Below are positions 33,709 through 42,795 of a stretch of DNA of 64,000 nucleotides, one piece after another. This DNA is from Alloprevotella sp. (GTDB lineage Bacteria > Bacteroidota > Bacteroidia > Bacteroidales > Bacteroidaceae). Each line of letters opens with the position of its first letter. Position 1 is the first letter of the stretch. Below the pieces are notes generated by a model. It did no database searches, had not been told where the DNA came from, and was given only the letters and a program-made list of their open reading frames with translations. The stretch is taken from NCBI GenBank assembly GCA_017477205.1, contig JAFUXE010000013.1, positions 1 through 64,000 of the forward strand, read 5' to 3'. A program made the translations under genes and the position numbers.

Positions 33709-36231
33709 TTACTTGTCAGCTTTTTGGGATGTTCGGTCAAAGCAGTCGCCGGGATAGAGCGTGTTCCACCAGAGCGGCTCGTCTTTGAGCCAGAGTGCGA
33801 ACCATGCGTTGATGATTTGCTGCCATGCCATGCGCTTCTTCCAGTCAAGGATGTGGTGGTCCTGATTCTCCACGGTGACGTAGGCTACGGGACGGTCCAG
33901 GATGCGAAGAGCCGTGTACATGGCCTGGCTCTGGTTTGTGGGCACATTGGTGTCAACGGTTCCGTGGAGCAGCAGGAGGGGCGTATGAATCTTGTCGGCG
34001 TTGTAGAGCGGGGAGTGCTTCACGAAGAGGTCGGGGTTGTTCCAGGGGAAGCTGCCGTATTCGGCTGCTTCGCCATAGGTGTAGCCCCAGTAGCCTCCGC
34101 CCCAGTAGGCCGTGATGTCGCTAATGCCGGCGTGGCTGATGGCACAGGCAAAGATGTCGGTGCGTGTTTGCAGGTATTGTGTCATGAAACCTCCGTAGCT
34201 GGCTCCCATACACCCCACTTTCTTGGCATTCACATAGGGATGTTCTCCCACGAACGCGCGTACGCCCTCAATGATGTCGTCGCTGGACTCGTCGCCCCAC
34301 GTGTTGACGTGGCGTGCGGCAAACTCCTGTCCGAAGCCTACGGCGCCGCTTGGTTCCAACACGAGTACCACGTAGCCGCTGTTGGCAAACGAGGCATGCG
34401 GATAGTAGCTTTCGAGGTAGCGTCCCGTGGGCGAGCAGCCGCCGTAGTAATAGACAATCATGGGGTACTGTTTGGCCGCGTCGAAGTCTGCGGGCAGGTA
34501 GTAGAAGCCTTTGATGGTGTCGCCTCGTGAGGCGCGGAATTCCCATTCGTGTTGCGAAGGCATGCGGAGGTTCTGCGTCAGGGCGTCGAAGTCTATCTCG
34601 CCAATGCGCTCGCACTTCGGCTTCTTCTCGCCTGCGGAGACGAGGAACATTTCGCGGGCCCGCAGCGCACTTTGTCCCGTCAGGATGCAATTGGGATGCT
34701 TCTCTTCCGTGGAGAGGCGGAAGCTCTGTAGGTATGTGACAGGCAGGTCGATGCGCTCCACCTTGCGGGTGGTGGGATTGAGGCGGAAGAGAGACTTGTT
34801 GTAGCCGTCCTCTGTCCCGAAATATACCTGTCCGTCACCGGCCGCCCATACGACGTCCGTCACGCTGGGCTTGAAATCGGGAAGCAGCGGCGTCACCTGC
34901 TTTGATGATATGTCGTAAAGGAAAAGGCGGTAGTCAAAGGCGTTGGCCGTCTGTCCCTCTTTCAGTTCCGCACCGATGCCCTCGAAGGCGCCGGGCGAGG
35001 CTTTCACGAGGATTTGCGAGGCATCGGGCGAGAAGTATAGCTCGCCCAGGAAGGCTTCGTCGCGCAGCAGCGTGTCCACCTGCCCCGTGTAGGCATCCAT
35101 CGCAACGACGGTCGTGCGCGTGAAGGGTATCTGCGCGGGTTTCATCTCGGAGAAGGACAGCAGGAGCTTGCGCCCGTCCAGGGAGATGTCGTTGAGCTGC
35201 ACGCTGTGCTCGCCGAAGGTGAGGCGTTCCGTGCGGCCAGTAGGAATGTCGTAGCGGTAGAGAGCCGTTCGCGTGCGCCATCCCGGTATGCGGTCGTCCG
35301 GGTCTATGATGCGTTTTGTGCCGTTCGGTTCCGTGTTGCCCTCTTCATTACGCGTGTAGATGAGGTAGTCTTCTGTGGGCGATATGCGGAAATAGCCTTC
35401 GGGAATGCCTACGGCAAGCTCCGTTTCCTGCATCGTGGCGGGATTTTTCAGGCAGAGGATGCGTCCGCGTGCGTCCTGTTGCGTGGTGTAGAGAATGTCG
35501 CGCCGCGGCATCCAGCTGATTCCGGTGTTCGTGTTGAAGAGCGCCAGCGTCTTGCCGCTTTTCGTCTCCTTCAGATACGTCTTTGTCGTGCTGGAGCCGT
35601 CGGGTTTCGTGTCTGTGATATTATAGGATATGTACTGTCCGCAGGGAGAGATGCGCGGGTTGCCGTAGTGTGCGCCCAGCAGCATGTCGCGCTGCATGTA
35701 GAAGCGCGGCGTTGTGGCGTTCACCTCAAGTCCTGCCAGGCCGTCGCCTGTCAGCTCCACGCGGAAGGTGTCCGCATCCTCGGTCTTCGTCAGCACAAGG
35801 AGGTTGACGGTGGTTTCTCCGGGCGGCAGCTGTAGCGGGGTGTTGGCATTGTGCTCCTCGCCGTCCACGTAGAGACGGTAGTTCCGGAGGTTCCGGATGT
35901 GCAGCTGTGGCTTCATGAAGCGCTGCGTGCGTAGCGTGAAGCGCAGCAGGCGCAGGGTGGTGGCGCCGTTCTGCGCGGGCAGGGCTTCATCGTGCTGCAC
36001 GCTGCCGTCCGTTTGCTCGCGGAATATGAGGCCGCGGTTTTCTTTCAGGTATTCGTCGGTGGAGAAAGCAGCTTGTTTCATGTTCTTCTCCGACGTCATG
36101 TAGGGCGACGTCATGGCATAGGGGCCAATGAGCTGCGCGGAGGCAACGATGACGGTGTCCTTTGCCGCCGAGAAGCCGCTGAGCGGCAGCAGGGCAAGGA
36201 GCAGGAGGGGGAGGTAGGCTTGTTTTTTCAT
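33709..36231 (-). CDS. exported S9 family serine peptidase (prolyl oligopeptidase/DPP-like)
   Basis: An 840-residue exported peptidase with signal MKKQAYLPLLLLALLPLSGF. The N-terminal two-thirds is a beta-propeller-like region with repeats such as G-N-P-R-I-S-P-C-G-Q-Y-I-S and I-S-P-T-E-D-Y-L-I-Y-T. The C-terminal alpha/beta-hydrolase (about 590-840) has M-I-V-Y-Y-Y-G-G, the nucleophile elbow G-A-S-Y-G-G-F, a V-D-T-N-V-P acid region and the His in E-N-Q-D-H-H-I-L-D-W. Related enzymes release dipeptides or cleave after proline in periplasmic peptide use. An extra beta domain with a Leu-Pro-Pro-Gly-Glu-Thr motif precedes the propeller. Confidence 0.9.
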   Translation of the reverse strand: MKKQAYLPLLLLALLPLSGFSAAKDTVIVASAQLIGPYAMTSPYMTSEKNMKQAAFSTDEYLKENRGLIFREQTDGSVQHDEALPAQNGATTLRLLRFTLRTQRFMKPQLHIRNLRNYRLYVDGEEHNANTPLQLPPGETTVNLLVLTKTEDADTFRVELTGDGLAGLEVNATTPRFYMQRDMLLGAHYGNPRISPCGQYISYNITDTKPDGSSTTKTYLKETKSGKTLALFNTNTGISWMPRRDILYTTQQDARGRILCLKNPATMQETELAVGIPEGYFRISPTEDYLIYTRNEEGNTEPNGTKRIIDPDDRIPGWRTRTALYRYDIPTGRTERLTFGEHSVQLNDISLDGRKLLLSFSEMKPAQIPFTRTTVVAMDAYTGQVDTLLRDEAFLGELYFSPDASQILVKASPGAFEGIGAELKEGQTANAFDYRLFLYDISSKQVTPLLPDFKPSVTDVVWAAGDGQVYFGTEDGYNKSLFRLNPTTRKVERIDLPVTYLQSFRLSTEEKHPNCILTGQSALRAREMFLVSAGEKKPKCERIGEIDFDALTQNLRMPSQHEWEFRASRGDTIKGFYYLPADFDAAKQYPMIVYYYGGCSPTGRYLESYYPHASFANSGYVVLVLEPSGAVGFGQEFAARHVNTWGDESSDDIIEGVRAFVGEHPYVNAKKVGCMGASYGGFMTQYLQTRTDIFACAISHAGISDITAYWGGGYWGYTYGEAAEYGSFPWNNPDLFVKHSPLYNADKIHTPLLLLHGTVDTNVPTNQSQAMYTALRILDRPVAYVTVENQDHHILDWKKRMAWQQIINAWFALWLKDEPLWWNTLYPGDCFDRTSQKADK

Positions 36232-36232
36232 T

Positions 36233-37048
36233 CTATTCCATGATTTCGCGCTGTTGTTTCATCAGTTGGAAGTCCTTTTTCCGCAGAACGAAGGAGTTCG
36301 TCAGGTACTTGTCGCGAACGGTTTGGTTTTCTGCCAGTTCTTCCGGTTTTCCCTTGAAGAGTATTTTCCCTTCAAACAGGAGGTAGGCGCGATCCGTGAT
36401 GCAGAGCGTTTCTTCAACGTTGTGGTCGGTGATGAGGATGCCGATGTGGCGGTCTTTCAGCTTCCAGACGATATACTGGATGTCCTCGACGGCGATGGGG
36501 TCAACGCCGGCGAAGGGTTCGTCGAGCATGATGAACTTCGGGTCGATGGCCAGGCAGCGAGCTATCTCCGTGCGTCTGCGCTCGCCGCCGGAGAGCTGGT
36601 TGCCCTTGTTCTTCCTCACCTTCTGCAAGCGGAACTCGGCTATGAGTTCCTCCATCTTCTCGCGTCGCTGGGCGGCTGTCTTGTCCGTCATCTCAAGGAC
36701 GCTCATGATGTTGTCCTCGACGCTCATGCTGCGGAACACGCTGGCTTCCTGAGCAAGGTATCCTATGCCGTAGCGGGCGCGTTTATAGACGGGGAAGTCT
36801 GTGATTTCGTGGTCGTTGAGGAAGATGCGGCCGCCATTGGGGACTACAAGTCCCGTCGTCATGTAGAACGACGTCGTCTTGCCTGCACCGTTGGGCCCCA
36901 GCAGCCCCACGATTTCCCCCTGATGCACGTCAAAGGAAACGCCGCTGACGACGGTTCGCTTGCCGTACTTCTTCACGAGTCCTTCCGTCCTCAGTACGAG
37001 CTTGTCCTCCGCCGCAAGGCGTTCCAGGTCCTTCTGTATCGCATCCAT
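36233..37048 (-). CDS. lptB: LPS export ABC transporter ATP-binding protein LptB
   Basis: A 271-residue ATPase that powers LPS extraction from the inner membrane with LptF/LptG. The ATG at 37048 is chosen over the upstream frame, which overlaps the acyl-CoA synthetase gene. Walker A is G-P-N-G-A-G-K-T-T, the Q-loop is [12 protein letters not shown], the signature is L-S-G-G-E-R-R-R, Walker B is [13 protein letters not shown], and the switch His is in [10 protein letters not shown]. These G-L-L-G-P-N-G and F-A-G-V-D-P strings are specific to LptB. About 20 extra residues precede the usual start. It lies 4 bases after the acyl-CoA synthetase and 1 base before the S9 gene. Confidence 0.94.
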   Translation of the reverse strand: MDAIQKDLERLAAEDKLVLRTEGLVKKYGKRTVVSGVSFDVHQGEIVGLLGPNGAGKTTSFYMTTGLVVPNGGRIFLNDHEITDFPVYKRARYGIGYLAQEASVFRSMSVEDNIMSVLEMTDKTAAQRREKMEELIAEFRLQKVRKNKGNQLSGGERRRTEIARCLAIDPKFIMLDEPFAGVDPIAVEDIQYIVWKLKDRHIGILITDHNVEETLCITDRAYLLFEGKILFKGKPEELAENQTVRDKYLTNSFVLRKKDFQLMKQQREIME

Positions 37049-37052
37049 ACCT

Positions 37053-38726
37053 TTAAATCTCGGCGTCAGCGTAGAGGTAGCGCTTGATGCTGCGCTTCGG
37101 CGTCTTCTCAAACTCCTCGCTGACGAGGCGGATTCCCGAAAGCTGCTCGTAGTTGTTCACCATCGTGTTGAGCTCCTTGCGGTTCTGGTCCATCTGTGCC
37201 AGCAGCCCCATCTCGTCAAGTCCGTCCTTCTGGGCTTCGTCTGTGTCGGGATAGACGAGGGCGTAGAGGCGGTCGCCCTTTTGTATGACGACGCTTTCGG
37301 CCACGTAGGGCAGCGTGTTGAGTTTTTCCTCGATTTCCTCCGGGTAGATGTTCTGTCCGCTGGAACCGAGAAGCATGTTCTTGGAGCGTCCGCGGATGTA
37401 GAGGTTTCCTTCTGCGTCGATGAGGCCCAGGTCGCCTGTGTGGTACCATCCGTCTTTGTCAAGGGTCTGTGCCGTGGCTTCGGGATTCTTGTAGTATCCG
37501 AGCATGACGTTGGCACCTCGCACGAGGATTTCGCCCACGACATTCTCGGGGTCTGGAGAATCGATGCGCAGTTCCATGTTGGGCACGATTTTGCCGCAGG
37601 AACCGGGCAGTTGTTCCTTCCAGTCGTTGTAGGCAATGATGGGGGCGCACTCGGTGGCGCCGTATCCCACGGTATAGTTGAAGCCGATGCGGTGGAGCAG
37701 GGCGTCGATGTCGCGGTTGAAGGCAGCGCCGCCGATGATGATTTCATAGAAGTTGCCGCCAAAGGCCTCCACAAGCTGTTCGCGGATGCGCTCGCAGACC
37801 CTGTCGCTGATGACGGGCAGGCGGAGCAGCACGCGCATGGAGGGCGTCTGCAGTTTCGGCAGCACTGCTTTCTTGATAATCTTCTCAATGATGAGCGGCA
37901 CGGAGATGATGAGGTCGGGCTTCACCTCGCCGAAAGCCTTGAAGATGATGTTCGGGCTCGGGATGCGCGTGAGGAAATAGATGTGCATGCCTCGCATGAA
38001 CTCGTACAGCAGTTCGAAGGCCATGCCGTACATGTGCGCCATCGGCAGGATGCTGATGACTTTTTTCCCGGGGGCGAGGATGTCTCCGAGCACCTTGTCA
38101 GCAAAGAACATGTTCGACCAGAGTGCGCGATAGGGAATCAGCACGCCTTTGGACTTGGACGTTGTGCCGCTGGTGTAGTTCAGGACGGCGAGCTCCTCGG
38201 GGTCGGTGGCCGGGCGATAGTGCACGTGTTCCTTGCGGAAGTACTTCGGGTACTTTTCCCCGAAGAAGCGGTTGAGGTTTTCGCGTGCGTCCGTGAGTTG
38301 CTGGGAGCGCGAAACGAGGAGGTCGTAGTCTTGCAGCTTGATGATGCCTTCCAAGGCCGGCATCTCGTCCGCGTTGAGCGTGGGCCATAGCTGGTCGCCC
38401 ACGAGGAGGAGCCTTGCGTCCGAATGGTTCACGATGTCGTGAATCTGGGGGGCTTTGAACTCGTGGAGGATGGGAACCACCACGGCTCCGTAGCCCAGGA
38501 CGGCGAAGAATGCCGATGCCCAGGCGGCGCAGTTGCGGCCGCAGAGAGCCACCTTGTCACCGGGCTTCAGGCCGGCATGTTCAAAAAGGATGTGAAGTTT
38601 TTCTATTTTGCGGGCCACGTCATGGTATTGGAGCGTGATGCCCTGATAATCCGTCAGCGCGTCGAGGTCCCAGTTGTCCTTGATGCTTTGCTCGAACCGC
38701 GCCACGAAGTCTTGGTATTCGTTCAT
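37053..38726 (-). CDS. AMP-binding long-chain acyl-CoA synthetase (FadD15-like)
   Basis: A 557-residue adenylate-forming enzyme. The AMP-binding signature is [14 protein letters not shown] (about 180), the adenine motif is G-Y-G-A-T-E-C-A-P, and the hinge region has W-Y-H-T-G-D-L-G and I-R-G-R-S-K-N-M. A normal C-terminal lysine domain ends in K-R-S-I-K-R-Y-L-Y. Such enzymes activate fatty acids to acyl-CoA via acyl-AMP at the cytoplasmic membrane face. It is the first gene of a tight run (gaps 4, 1, 9, 38 and 5 bases) through lptB, S9, GH25, DUF4494 and yggS, with a promoter box upstream. Confidence 0.9.
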   Translation of the reverse strand: MNEYQDFVARFEQSIKDNWDLDALTDYQGITLQYHDVARKIEKLHILFEHAGLKPGDKVALCGRNCAAWASAFFAVLGYGAVVVPILHEFKAPQIHDIVNHSDARLLLVGDQLWPTLNADEMPALEGIIKLQDYDLLVSRSQQLTDARENLNRFFGEKYPKYFRKEHVHYRPATDPEELAVLNYTSGTTSKSKGVLIPYRALWSNMFFADKVLGDILAPGKKVISILPMAHMYGMAFELLYEFMRGMHIYFLTRIPSPNIIFKAFGEVKPDLIISVPLIIEKIIKKAVLPKLQTPSMRVLLRLPVISDRVCERIREQLVEAFGGNFYEIIIGGAAFNRDIDALLHRIGFNYTVGYGATECAPIIAYNDWKEQLPGSCGKIVPNMELRIDSPDPENVVGEILVRGANVMLGYYKNPEATAQTLDKDGWYHTGDLGLIDAEGNLYIRGRSKNMLLGSSGQNIYPEEIEEKLNTLPYVAESVVIQKGDRLYALVYPDTDEAQKDGLDEMGLLAQMDQNRKELNTMVNNYEQLSGIRLVSEEFEKTPKRSIKRYLYADAEI

Positions 38727-38781
38727 GTGGTTTTCAGTGTTTTAGTGTCTTTCTTTTTGGCACATTTCACAAAAATTTGTG

Positions 38782-38789
38782 CAAAAGTA
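38782..38789 (-). promoter_or_regulatory. -7 box TACTTTTG for the acyl-CoA synthetase run
   Basis: Exact TAnnTTTG match on the minus strand, 55 bases before the gene start, in an AT-rich divergent intergenic region. Confidence 0.6.
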
Positions 38790-38952
38790 TATATTTCTAT
38801 TGATACGGGGAAGCGTTTTATGCGAAAATTGCACATTTCTTTTTCTTTCGTGCGATTTTTGTGCGGGGTCGCACAGGCGGGTGCCGATGCCGGGAAGGGT
38901 TAATAATTGTTGTTTTTTTACGTGTGCGCATACAGGGGACGTAGAAATTTAA

Positions 38953-38960
38953 TACTTTTG
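38953..38960 (+). promoter_or_regulatory. -7 box TACTTTTG for the efflux operon
   Basis: Exact TAnnTTTG match, 31 bases before the tolC-like gene. Followed by GCCGCCGAAAA and an A-rich leader. Confidence 0.65.
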
Positions 38961-38991
38961 CCGCCGAAAAACAACAACACAATAATTTATT

Positions 38992-40566
38992 ATGCATGTG
39001 AAGGGTTTAAAAACAGGCCGCAGGATGTTGCTGGGAGCAGCTTTTCTGACGTTTTCCACGATGACGTTCGGACAGGTTGAATCCCTGACGCTTGAGGAAT
39101 GCCGGCAGATGGCTCTTGACAACAACAAGACGCTTGCCCAGAGCCGCACGGCGCTGGACAAGGCGACCTACACGCGCATGGCGGCGGAGACGAACTATCT
39201 GCCGAAGGTGCAGGCCTTGGCCGGTTACATCCATACGGGCCGCGAGATTTCCATCCTGAACGACGACCAGAAATCCACGCTCAACAACCTGGGCACCGGG
39301 CTCACGAACGGGGCTTCCTCCCTGGCCCAGCTGCCGCAGGTGCAGGCGCTGTTGGCGCAGAATCCCGACCTCCTGCCGCTTGTACAGCAGTTGCAGGGGC
39401 AGTTGCAGGCCGCCGGAACGGCGCTCAACGGCTTCGGGGCCGACATCGTGGACGCCTTCCGTACGGACACGCGCGACGTGGCGGCGGGTGCCATTCTCCT
39501 GACGCAGCCGCTCTATATGGGCGGAAAGATTCGCGCCTACGACCGCATCACGCACTATTCCGAGCATCTTGCGGAGCTGCAGCTGGCAGCTGACGAGGCG
39601 GAAATTATCCTTGAGGTGGACCGTGCTTACTGGCAGGTGGTTTCCCTTGCCAACAAGCTCATGCTGGCCCGCGATTTCCGCAACACCTTGCAGAAGCTGG
39701 ACGACGACGTGCAGAAGATGATTGCCGAGGGCGTTGCCACGCGTGCCAACGAACTGCAAGTGGCCGTGAAGCTGAACGAGGCGGAGATGTCCGTGACGCG
39801 TGTTGAAAACGGCCTGACGCTGTCCAGGATGCTCCTGGCACAGCTTTGCGGCGTTCCCGACAGCCTTGCCGGGGAGCTTCGCCTGCAAGCCGAGCACTTC
39901 CCCGACATTGCCGTGGACATGACGCTTGTGCGCACTGACCGCGAGGCGGCCTTCTCCCGCCGTCCGGAGCTGGGACAGCTGGCGACGGCCGTTGACATCT
40001 ATCGCGAGAAGGCGAAAATAGAGAAAGCAGCCTACCTCCCCCAGGTGGCCTTCGTGGCAGGCGCCATGCTTTCAAATCCCAACGGCTTCAACGGATTCCA
40101 GAAGAAGTTTGCCGGCACGTGGAACGTCGGCGTGACCTTCCGCATGCCCGTGTGGTCGTGGCATGAGGGGCGCTACAAGGTGCGCGCCGCCGAGGCCGAG
40201 GCTGCGATGGCGGAGTATCGTGCTGACGAGGTGCGCGAAAAGATTGGCTTGCAGCTGGCGCAGGAGACCTTCCGTGTCAACGAGGCCGTGAAGCGTCTGC
40301 GCCTGACGCAGAAGAACCTTGAGAAAGCTGACGAGAACGTGCGCATTGCCAACCTGGGCTATCAGGAGGGCGTCATCGTCCTCTCCGACGTCTTGCAGGC
40401 TCATACCGCATGGCTCCAGGCCCACAGCGACAAAATCGACGCCGAGGTGGACGTGATGCTCGCACGCGCAGCCCTTGACAAGGCCACGGGCGTCACCTCG
40501 ACGCCGTGCGACGGCGAGCACGATTCCACCATCGTCCCCGCTTTCATGAAGAAAATCATTCAGTGA
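38992..40566 (+). CDS. TolC-family outer-membrane efflux protein
   Basis: A 524-residue outer-membrane factor. A signal peptide-like start (hydrophobic M-L-L-G-A-A-F-L-T-F, then F-G-Q) is followed by L-T-L-E-E-C-R-Q-M-A-L-D-N-N, the typical opening of the first OEP repeat. Long helices with A/E/Q-rich heptads and the second repeat (R-P-E-L-G-Q-L-A-T-A-V, then L-P-Q-V-A-F-V-A-G) follow. Members trimerise into a channel through the outer membrane and periplasm. An unusual Gln/Leu-rich insertion lies at about 105-145. It is first in a four-gene operon with an HlyD adaptor and two ABC-2 permeases. Confidence 0.92.
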   Translation: MHVKGLKTGRRMLLGAAFLTFSTMTFGQVESLTLEECRQMALDNNKTLAQSRTALDKATYTRMAAETNYLPKVQALAGYIHTGREISILNDDQKSTLNNLGTGLTNGASSLAQLPQVQALLAQNPDLLPLVQQLQGQLQAAGTALNGFGADIVDAFRTDTRDVAAGAILLTQPLYMGGKIRAYDRITHYSEHLAELQLAADEAEIILEVDRAYWQVVSLANKLMLARDFRNTLQKLDDDVQKMIAEGVATRANELQVAVKLNEAEMSVTRVENGLTLSRMLLAQLCGVPDSLAGELRLQAEHFPDIAVDMTLVRTDREAAFSRRPELGQLATAVDIYREKAKIEKAAYLPQVAFVAGAMLSNPNGFNGFQKKFAGTWNVGVTFRMPVWSWHEGRYKVRAAEAEAAMAEYRADEVREKIGLQLAQETFRVNEAVKRLRLTQKNLEKADENVRIANLGYQEGVIVLSDVLQAHTAWLQAHSDKIDAEVDVMLARAALDKATGVTSTPCDGEHDSTIVPAFMKKIIQ

Positions 40567-40619
40567 GGCATCCGGAATGAAGTACCAGAAGTGAAGAATT
40601 TAGAAAGAAGTATTAAGAT

Positions 40620-41603
40620 ATGGCCAAGAAAGAAAAACTGAACATCCTTCCCGCAATACTTATCCTTGCGCTCGTCATTGCCGCCGTCGTGCTGGGCAGC
40701 ATGTATGCCTTCGGCCACGAGGACGAAACCATTCAGGGGCAGGCGGAAGTCACCGAGTATCGCGTTTCCAGCAAGGTGCCCGGACGCATCCTTGAAATCC
40801 GCGTCCACGAGGGCGACGTGGTTCACAAAGGCGATGTCCTCGCCGTCATCGAAGCCCCCGAGGTCGATGCAAAGCTCCTGCAAGCCGAGGCGGCTGAGGC
40901 TGCCGCTGCCGCCCTCAGCGACAAGGCGCAGAACGGCGCGCAGAAAGAAGACATTCAGGGCGCCTACGAGCTTTGGCAGAAGGCGAAGGCTGCCACGGAG
41001 GTGATGGAGAAGTCCTACGCCCGCATCAAGCGCCTGACGGACGAGGGCGTCATGCCGCAGCAGAAGCTGGACGAGGTTACGGCGCAGCGCGATGCCGCCA
41101 TCGCCACGGAGCGTGCCGCCAAGTCGCAATACGACAAGGCCGTGAACGGCGCGCGTCAGGAAGACAAGCGGGCGGCTGCGGCCCAGGTGAGCCGCGCCCG
41201 CGGTGCCATCGCCGAGGTGAACTCCTACAAGCGCGAGACACAGCTCGTGGCCTCGGCTGACGGCGAGGTGACGGAGATATTCCCGCAGGTGGGCGAGCTC
41301 GTCGGCACCGGCGCACCCGTCATGAACGTTGCCGTGATGCAGGACATGTGGCTCACGTTCAACGTCCGCGAGGACCATCTCTCCCGGCTGCCCATGAAGC
41401 AACACGTGAAGGTCGCCGTCCCCGCCCTCGGCGACAAGGAGCTCGACGCGGAGGTCTATTACATGAAGGACCTCGGCAGCTATGCCGCCTGGAAGGCAAC
41501 GAAGACGACGGGGCAGTACGACATGCGCACCTTTGAAGTGCGCCTGCGCCCGTCGGCAAGGCCCGAAGGCCTGCGCCCGGGCATGAGTGTGCTGATAAAG
41601 TAG
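40620..41603 (+). CDS. HlyD/EmrA-family periplasmic adaptor
   Basis: A 327-residue membrane-fusion protein with an N-terminal anchor helix (about 9-29). The lipoyl/barrel-sandwich halves are I-L-E-I-R-V-H-E-G-D-V-V-H-K-G-D-V-L-A-V-I and, after a long alpha-hairpin (about 80-200, A/K/Q/E-rich), L-V-A-S-A-D-G-E-V-T-E-I-F-P-Q-V-G-E-L. A beta-barrel domain ends in L-R-P-G-M-S-V-L-I-K. It links inner-membrane permeases to TolC. The gap to tolC is 53 bases and to the first permease 18 bases. Confidence 0.92.
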   Translation: MAKKEKLNILPAILILALVIAAVVLGSMYAFGHEDETIQGQAEVTEYRVSSKVPGRILEIRVHEGDVVHKGDVLAVIEAPEVDAKLLQAEAAEAAAAALSDKAQNGAQKEDIQGAYELWQKAKAATEVMEKSYARIKRLTDEGVMPQQKLDEVTAQRDAAIATERAAKSQYDKAVNGARQEDKRAAAAQVSRARGAIAEVNSYKRETQLVASADGEVTEIFPQVGELVGTGAPVMNVAVMQDMWLTFNVREDHLSRLPMKQHVKVAVPALGDKELDAEVYYMKDLGSYAAWKATKTTGQYDMRTFEVRLRPSARPEGLRPGMSVLIK

Positions 41604-41621
41604 TACGCCGCAGCCAGTAGC

Positions 41622-42782
41622 ATGAAGTCCCTGTTCAACATCATCCTGCGCGAGCTCAACCGCCTGGGGCCTGACCCCGTGGCGTGGTTCTGCATGATCG
41701 TGGCTCCGGTGCTGACGGCGCTGTTCTTCACCACCTTCATGTGGCAGGGCCTGCCGATGGACATGCCCGTGGGCCTCGTGGACGAGGACAACACGACGAC
41801 GTCGCGGCAGATAGCGCGCAACCTGGATGCCATGCAGCAGACGCGCATCGCCGCACAGTATGCCGACGTCAGCGAAGCGCGGCGCGCCATGCAGCGCGGC
41901 GACATCTACGCCTTCTTCTACATCCCCCGAGGGACGACGAGCCTTGCCAACCAGCAGAAGCAGCCCACGATTTCCTACTACACGAACTATTCCTACCTCG
42001 TGGCGGGTTCGCTCGTCATGCGCGACATGCGCATGATGTCCGAGCTGGCCAGCGGCGCGGCGGCGCGGAAGGTGCTGTATGCAAAGGGTGCCACGGAACA
42101 GCAGGCGATGGCTTTCCTGCAACCCATCGTCATTGAGACGCACCCCATCTCCAACCCCACGCTGAACTACAACGTCTATCTCTCCAACACGCTCATCCCC
42201 GGCATCCTGGGCATCTTCATCTTCATGATGACCGTCTATGGCATCGGCTCGGAAATCAAGCGCGGGACGGCGAGCGAATGGCTGGCGGCGGCGCACGGCA
42301 ACGTGCATCGCGCCCTGGCGGGCAAGCTCCTGCCGCAGACGTTCGTGTTCCTGCTCGTCGGTGCGCTGACCATCATGTGGCTCTACGGCTACATGGACTT
42401 CCCCTGCCTGTGCGGCTCCTGGACGATGATGGGCGTCATGACGCTCTACGTGCTTGCCTGTCAGGGCATGGGTGTGTTCATGATTACGATGCTGCCCACG
42501 CTGCGCCTCGGCCTCTCGTTTGCCTCGCTCTGGGGCGTGCTGTCGTTCAGCATCTGCGGCATGTCCTATCCCGTCATGGCGATGGACGCACCGCTGCAAG
42601 GGCTGGCGGTACTGTTCCCCCTGCGCCACTATTTCATGCTCTACGTCAACTGCGCGCTGGACGGCTATCCCCTCCTCAACGCGTGGCCCTACGTCTGCTT
42701 CCTGCTGTTCTTCATCTCCCTTCCGCTGGCCTGCGGATGGTGGCTCAAGCGGCAGCTGCTGACCGTGAAGTACGTCCCCTAA
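41622..42782 (+). CDS. ABC-2 type permease, first of pair
   Basis: A 386-residue inner-membrane protein with one N-terminal helix (about 20-40), a large periplasmic domain (about 45-185, starting V-G-L-V-D-E-D-N-T-T-T-S-R) and five C-terminal helices (about 195-380), the layout of ABC2_membrane_3/YhhJ-type permeases. The conserved loop P-T-L-N-Y-N-V-Y-L-S-N-T-L-I-P-G precedes the helices. It would normally pair with an ATPase, and none is encoded in this operon. It lies 13 bases before its paralogue. Confidence 0.88.
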   Translation: MKSLFNIILRELNRLGPDPVAWFCMIVAPVLTALFFTTFMWQGLPMDMPVGLVDEDNTTTSRQIARNLDAMQQTRIAAQYADVSEARRAMQRGDIYAFFYIPRGTTSLANQQKQPTISYYTNYSYLVAGSLVMRDMRMMSELASGAAARKVLYAKGATEQQAMAFLQPIVIETHPISNPTLNYNVYLSNTLIPGILGIFIFMMTVYGIGSEIKRGTASEWLAAAHGNVHRALAGKLLPQTFVFLLVGALTIMWLYGYMDFPCLCGSWTMMGVMTLYVLACQGMGVFMITMLPTLRLGLSFASLWGVLSFSICGMSYPVMAMDAPLQGLAVLFPLRHYFMLYVNCALDGYPLLNAWPYVCFLLFFISLPLACGWWLKRQLLTVKYVP

Positions 42783-42795
42783 ATGCTCCTTTCCC

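Noticed and set aside
36233..37048. LptB as the missing ATPase of the efflux operon
   Set aside because: It has LptB-specific sequence, is divergently transcribed and belongs to another operon.
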